From NCBI GenBank assembly GCA_964523945.1, contig CAZGBU010000105.1, positions 1 through 7,132 of the forward strand: a DNA stretch of 7,132 bases. Direction: 5' to 3'. Origin of the DNA: CAKTOF01 sp964523945 (GTDB taxonomy: Bacteria; Bacillota; Clostridia; Oscillospirales; Oscillospiraceae). Below the pieces are notes generated by a model. The model was not told where the DNA came from, ran no database searches, and saw only the letters and a list, made by a program, of their open reading frames with translations. The position numbers and the translations under genes are program-made. Positions 6,307 to 7,132 of the stretch are shown one piece after another (positions within the stretch are counted from its first letter, which is position 1; every line of letters begins with the position of its first letter).

Positions 6307-7132
6307 ATGATGAAAAGACTGGGCGCGTTACTTCTTGTGCTCGTGCTGGCGCTGGGCGCAGTTGGCTGTGCTGCAGAAGAGGAGACAGAGACTACCGGTG
6401 ATGCGGTGGCCGGCAACACGGACGAAGAAATGGATGCGCAGACGGATGCGGACACCGGAACTGATACAGACGCCGGGACGGATTCAGATACCGCACAGAC
6501 GACAACCGGTGGGGAGGATGCCGGCACATCGACCGATGCACAATCGCCGGAAACCATTACCATCACGTCGCTCAACGGCAGCGGCGAGTCCGTTGAACTG
6601 ACCGTGCCGTATGATCCGCAGCGCATCGCCATCCTGGATATGGCCTCGCTGGACATCCTGGATGCACTGGGGGTGGCCGAGGGACGCGTCGTCGGTTCAG
6701 CCACCACTTCGTTGGAATATCTGCAGCAATATGTGACCGATGAGTCGATTGCAAATCTCGGCACAATTAAAGAGGCCGATCTCGAGGCTGTCATGGCCTG
6801 TGAGCCGGACATCATTTTCATCGGTGGCCGACTGTCTGCTTCCTATGATGCGCTCAGCGAAATTGCACCCGTGGTCTATCTGTCGACTGATACCGAACTG
6901 GGTGTAGTCGAAAGCGTTCGTCAAAATCTGGAGAAAGTCGCCGCTATATTCGGCCTGGAGGAGCAGGCGGATTCGCTGATGGCGGACTTTGACGCACGCA
7001 TTGAGACATTGGCGGCCGCGGCGGAGGGGAACACCGCAATCATCGGCATGTGCACGAGCGGCAGCTTCAACGTACTCGGCAACGACGGCCGCTGCTCCAT
7101 CATCGGCAGGGAAATCGGCTTTGAAAACATCG
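6307..7132 (+). CDS. yclQ: Iron-chelate substrate-binding lipoprotein, YclQ/CeuE-like (partial, runs off right edge)
   Basis: The first 275 residues are present and the frame is open at the window end. A short charged start (MMKR), a hydrophobic core and AVGC (Cys21) form a type II signal peptide and lipobox; Ala at -3 is less common than Leu. Residues 22-83 are an acidic, Thr/Asp-rich linker that would hold the binding domain away from the membrane. From about 84 the sequence follows the FecB/YclQ class III binding-protein fold: VPYDPQRIAILDMASLDILDALGV, then NLGTIKEADLEAVMACEPDIIFIGGR, YDALSEIAPVVYL, and SGSFNVLGNDGRCSIIGREIGF near the edge. It should bind the ferric chelate and dock on the two permeases. 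AAGGAG (6291-6296) lies 10 nt before ATG 6307; ATG 6310 is an equal alternative. Perhaps 60-90 C-terminal residues are missing, judging by family length plus linker. Confidence 0.9.
   Translation, partial: MMKRLGALLLVLVLALGAVGCAAEEETETTGDAVAGNTDEEMDAQTDADTGTDTDAGTDSDTAQTTTGGEDAGTSTDAQSPETITITSLNGSGESVELTVPYDPQRIAILDMASLDILDALGVAEGRVVGSATTSLEYLQQYVTDESIANLGTIKEADLEAVMACEPDIIFIGGRLSASYDALSEIAPVVYLSTDTELGVVESVRQNLEKVAAIFGLEEQADSLMADFDARIETLAAAAEGNTAIIGMCTSGSFNVLGNDGRCSIIGREIGFENI
6370..6555 (+). repeat. Low-complexity acidic Thr/Asp-rich linker coding stretch
   Basis: This segment encodes residues 22-83 of the lipoprotein, composed mostly of Asp, Glu, Thr, Gly and Ala, with runs such as DADTGTDTDAGTDSDT. 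At DNA level it is an imperfect array of GAY-ACN and GAY-GCN units. Such stretches change length easily, so this is a probable site of strain-to-strain length variation. It has no predicted fold and probably acts as a flexible cell-wall spacer. Confidence 0.6.

Noticed and set aside
6285..6401. A 38-codon frame from ATG 6285 across the lipoprotein start.
   Set aside because: It has no ribosome binding site of its own; its codons include the AAGGAG that serves ATG 6307, and the translation is not protein-like beyond the first few residues.
6267..6821. A 184-residue Ser/Val-rich minus-strand frame opposite the lipoprotein.
   Set aside because: It is the reverse-strand reading of the repetitive Asp/Thr linker codons, which gives long Ser/Val runs without stops; the + strand lipoprotein is clear.
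1..7132. CRISPR arrays, tRNA/rRNA genes, insertion-sequence ends, attachment sites, toxin-antitoxin or defence genes.
   Set aside because: A read of both strands found no regularly spaced repeats, no tRNA-like fold with a conserved T-loop, no transposase and no defence-type domains.

Overview
The window looks like chromosomal DNA from a fairly GC-rich Gram-positive anaerobe, most likely a gut Clostridia/Oscillospirales-type Firmicute. This is an inference from four things: strong AGGAGG-type ribosome binding sites; a double-CxxC zinc-ribbon N-terminus on a membrane-anchored exoprotein; a solute-binding protein made as a lipoprotein with an acidic, Thr-rich surface linker; and an iron-chelate ABC transporter of the YclNOPQ/CeuBCDE class. 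No marker gene fixes the taxon. All five recognised genes lie on the + strand. No RNA gene, insertion sequence, CRISPR array or phage gene was seen.

Region 1 (1-171) is a regulatory leader. It has a sigma-A-like promoter (71-99) followed by an 11-bp hairpin with a T-rich tail that ends right against the ribosome binding site of the first gene. A short competing hairpin overlaps its left arm, so the layout resembles a transcription attenuator.

Region 2 (172-3162) encodes a 996-residue S8 (subtilisin-family) serine protease. The order is cytoplasmic zinc ribbon, basic/proline linker, one transmembrane helix, Ig-like stalk, propeptide, catalytic domain with Asp339/His396/Ser596, two carboxypeptidase-regulatory-like beta domains, and a C-terminal YfaP/DUF2135-like domain. 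A GC-rich hairpin (3175-3204) probably ends this unit.

Region 3 (3163-3480) is a 318-nt intergenic stretch with an extended -10 promoter and a perfect 9+9 bp inverted repeat (3412-3435) that looks like an operator for a metal-responsive repressor. A degenerate second copy lies at the -35 of the promoter.

Region 4 (3481-7132) is a tightly packed iron-chelate uptake operon: two FecCD-family permeases overlapping by 4 nt, the ATPase 2 nt further on, then, after a 56-nt gap with a small hairpin, the substrate-binding lipoprotein, which is cut by the right edge. The lipoprotein should capture a ferric-siderophore or similar chelate at the cell surface, the two permeases should form the channel, and the ATPase should drive import. 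Gene order and ATPase sequence best fit the Bacillus yclNOPQ (petrobactin) and Campylobacter ceuBCDE type, but the ligand here is unknown.

I found no convincing wholly new system. The most interesting points are the attenuator-like protease leader, the possibly self-releasing membrane-anchored protease with a Cys-rich insert beside its catalytic His, and the paired GTTAG-N6-CTAAC operators before the iron operon.
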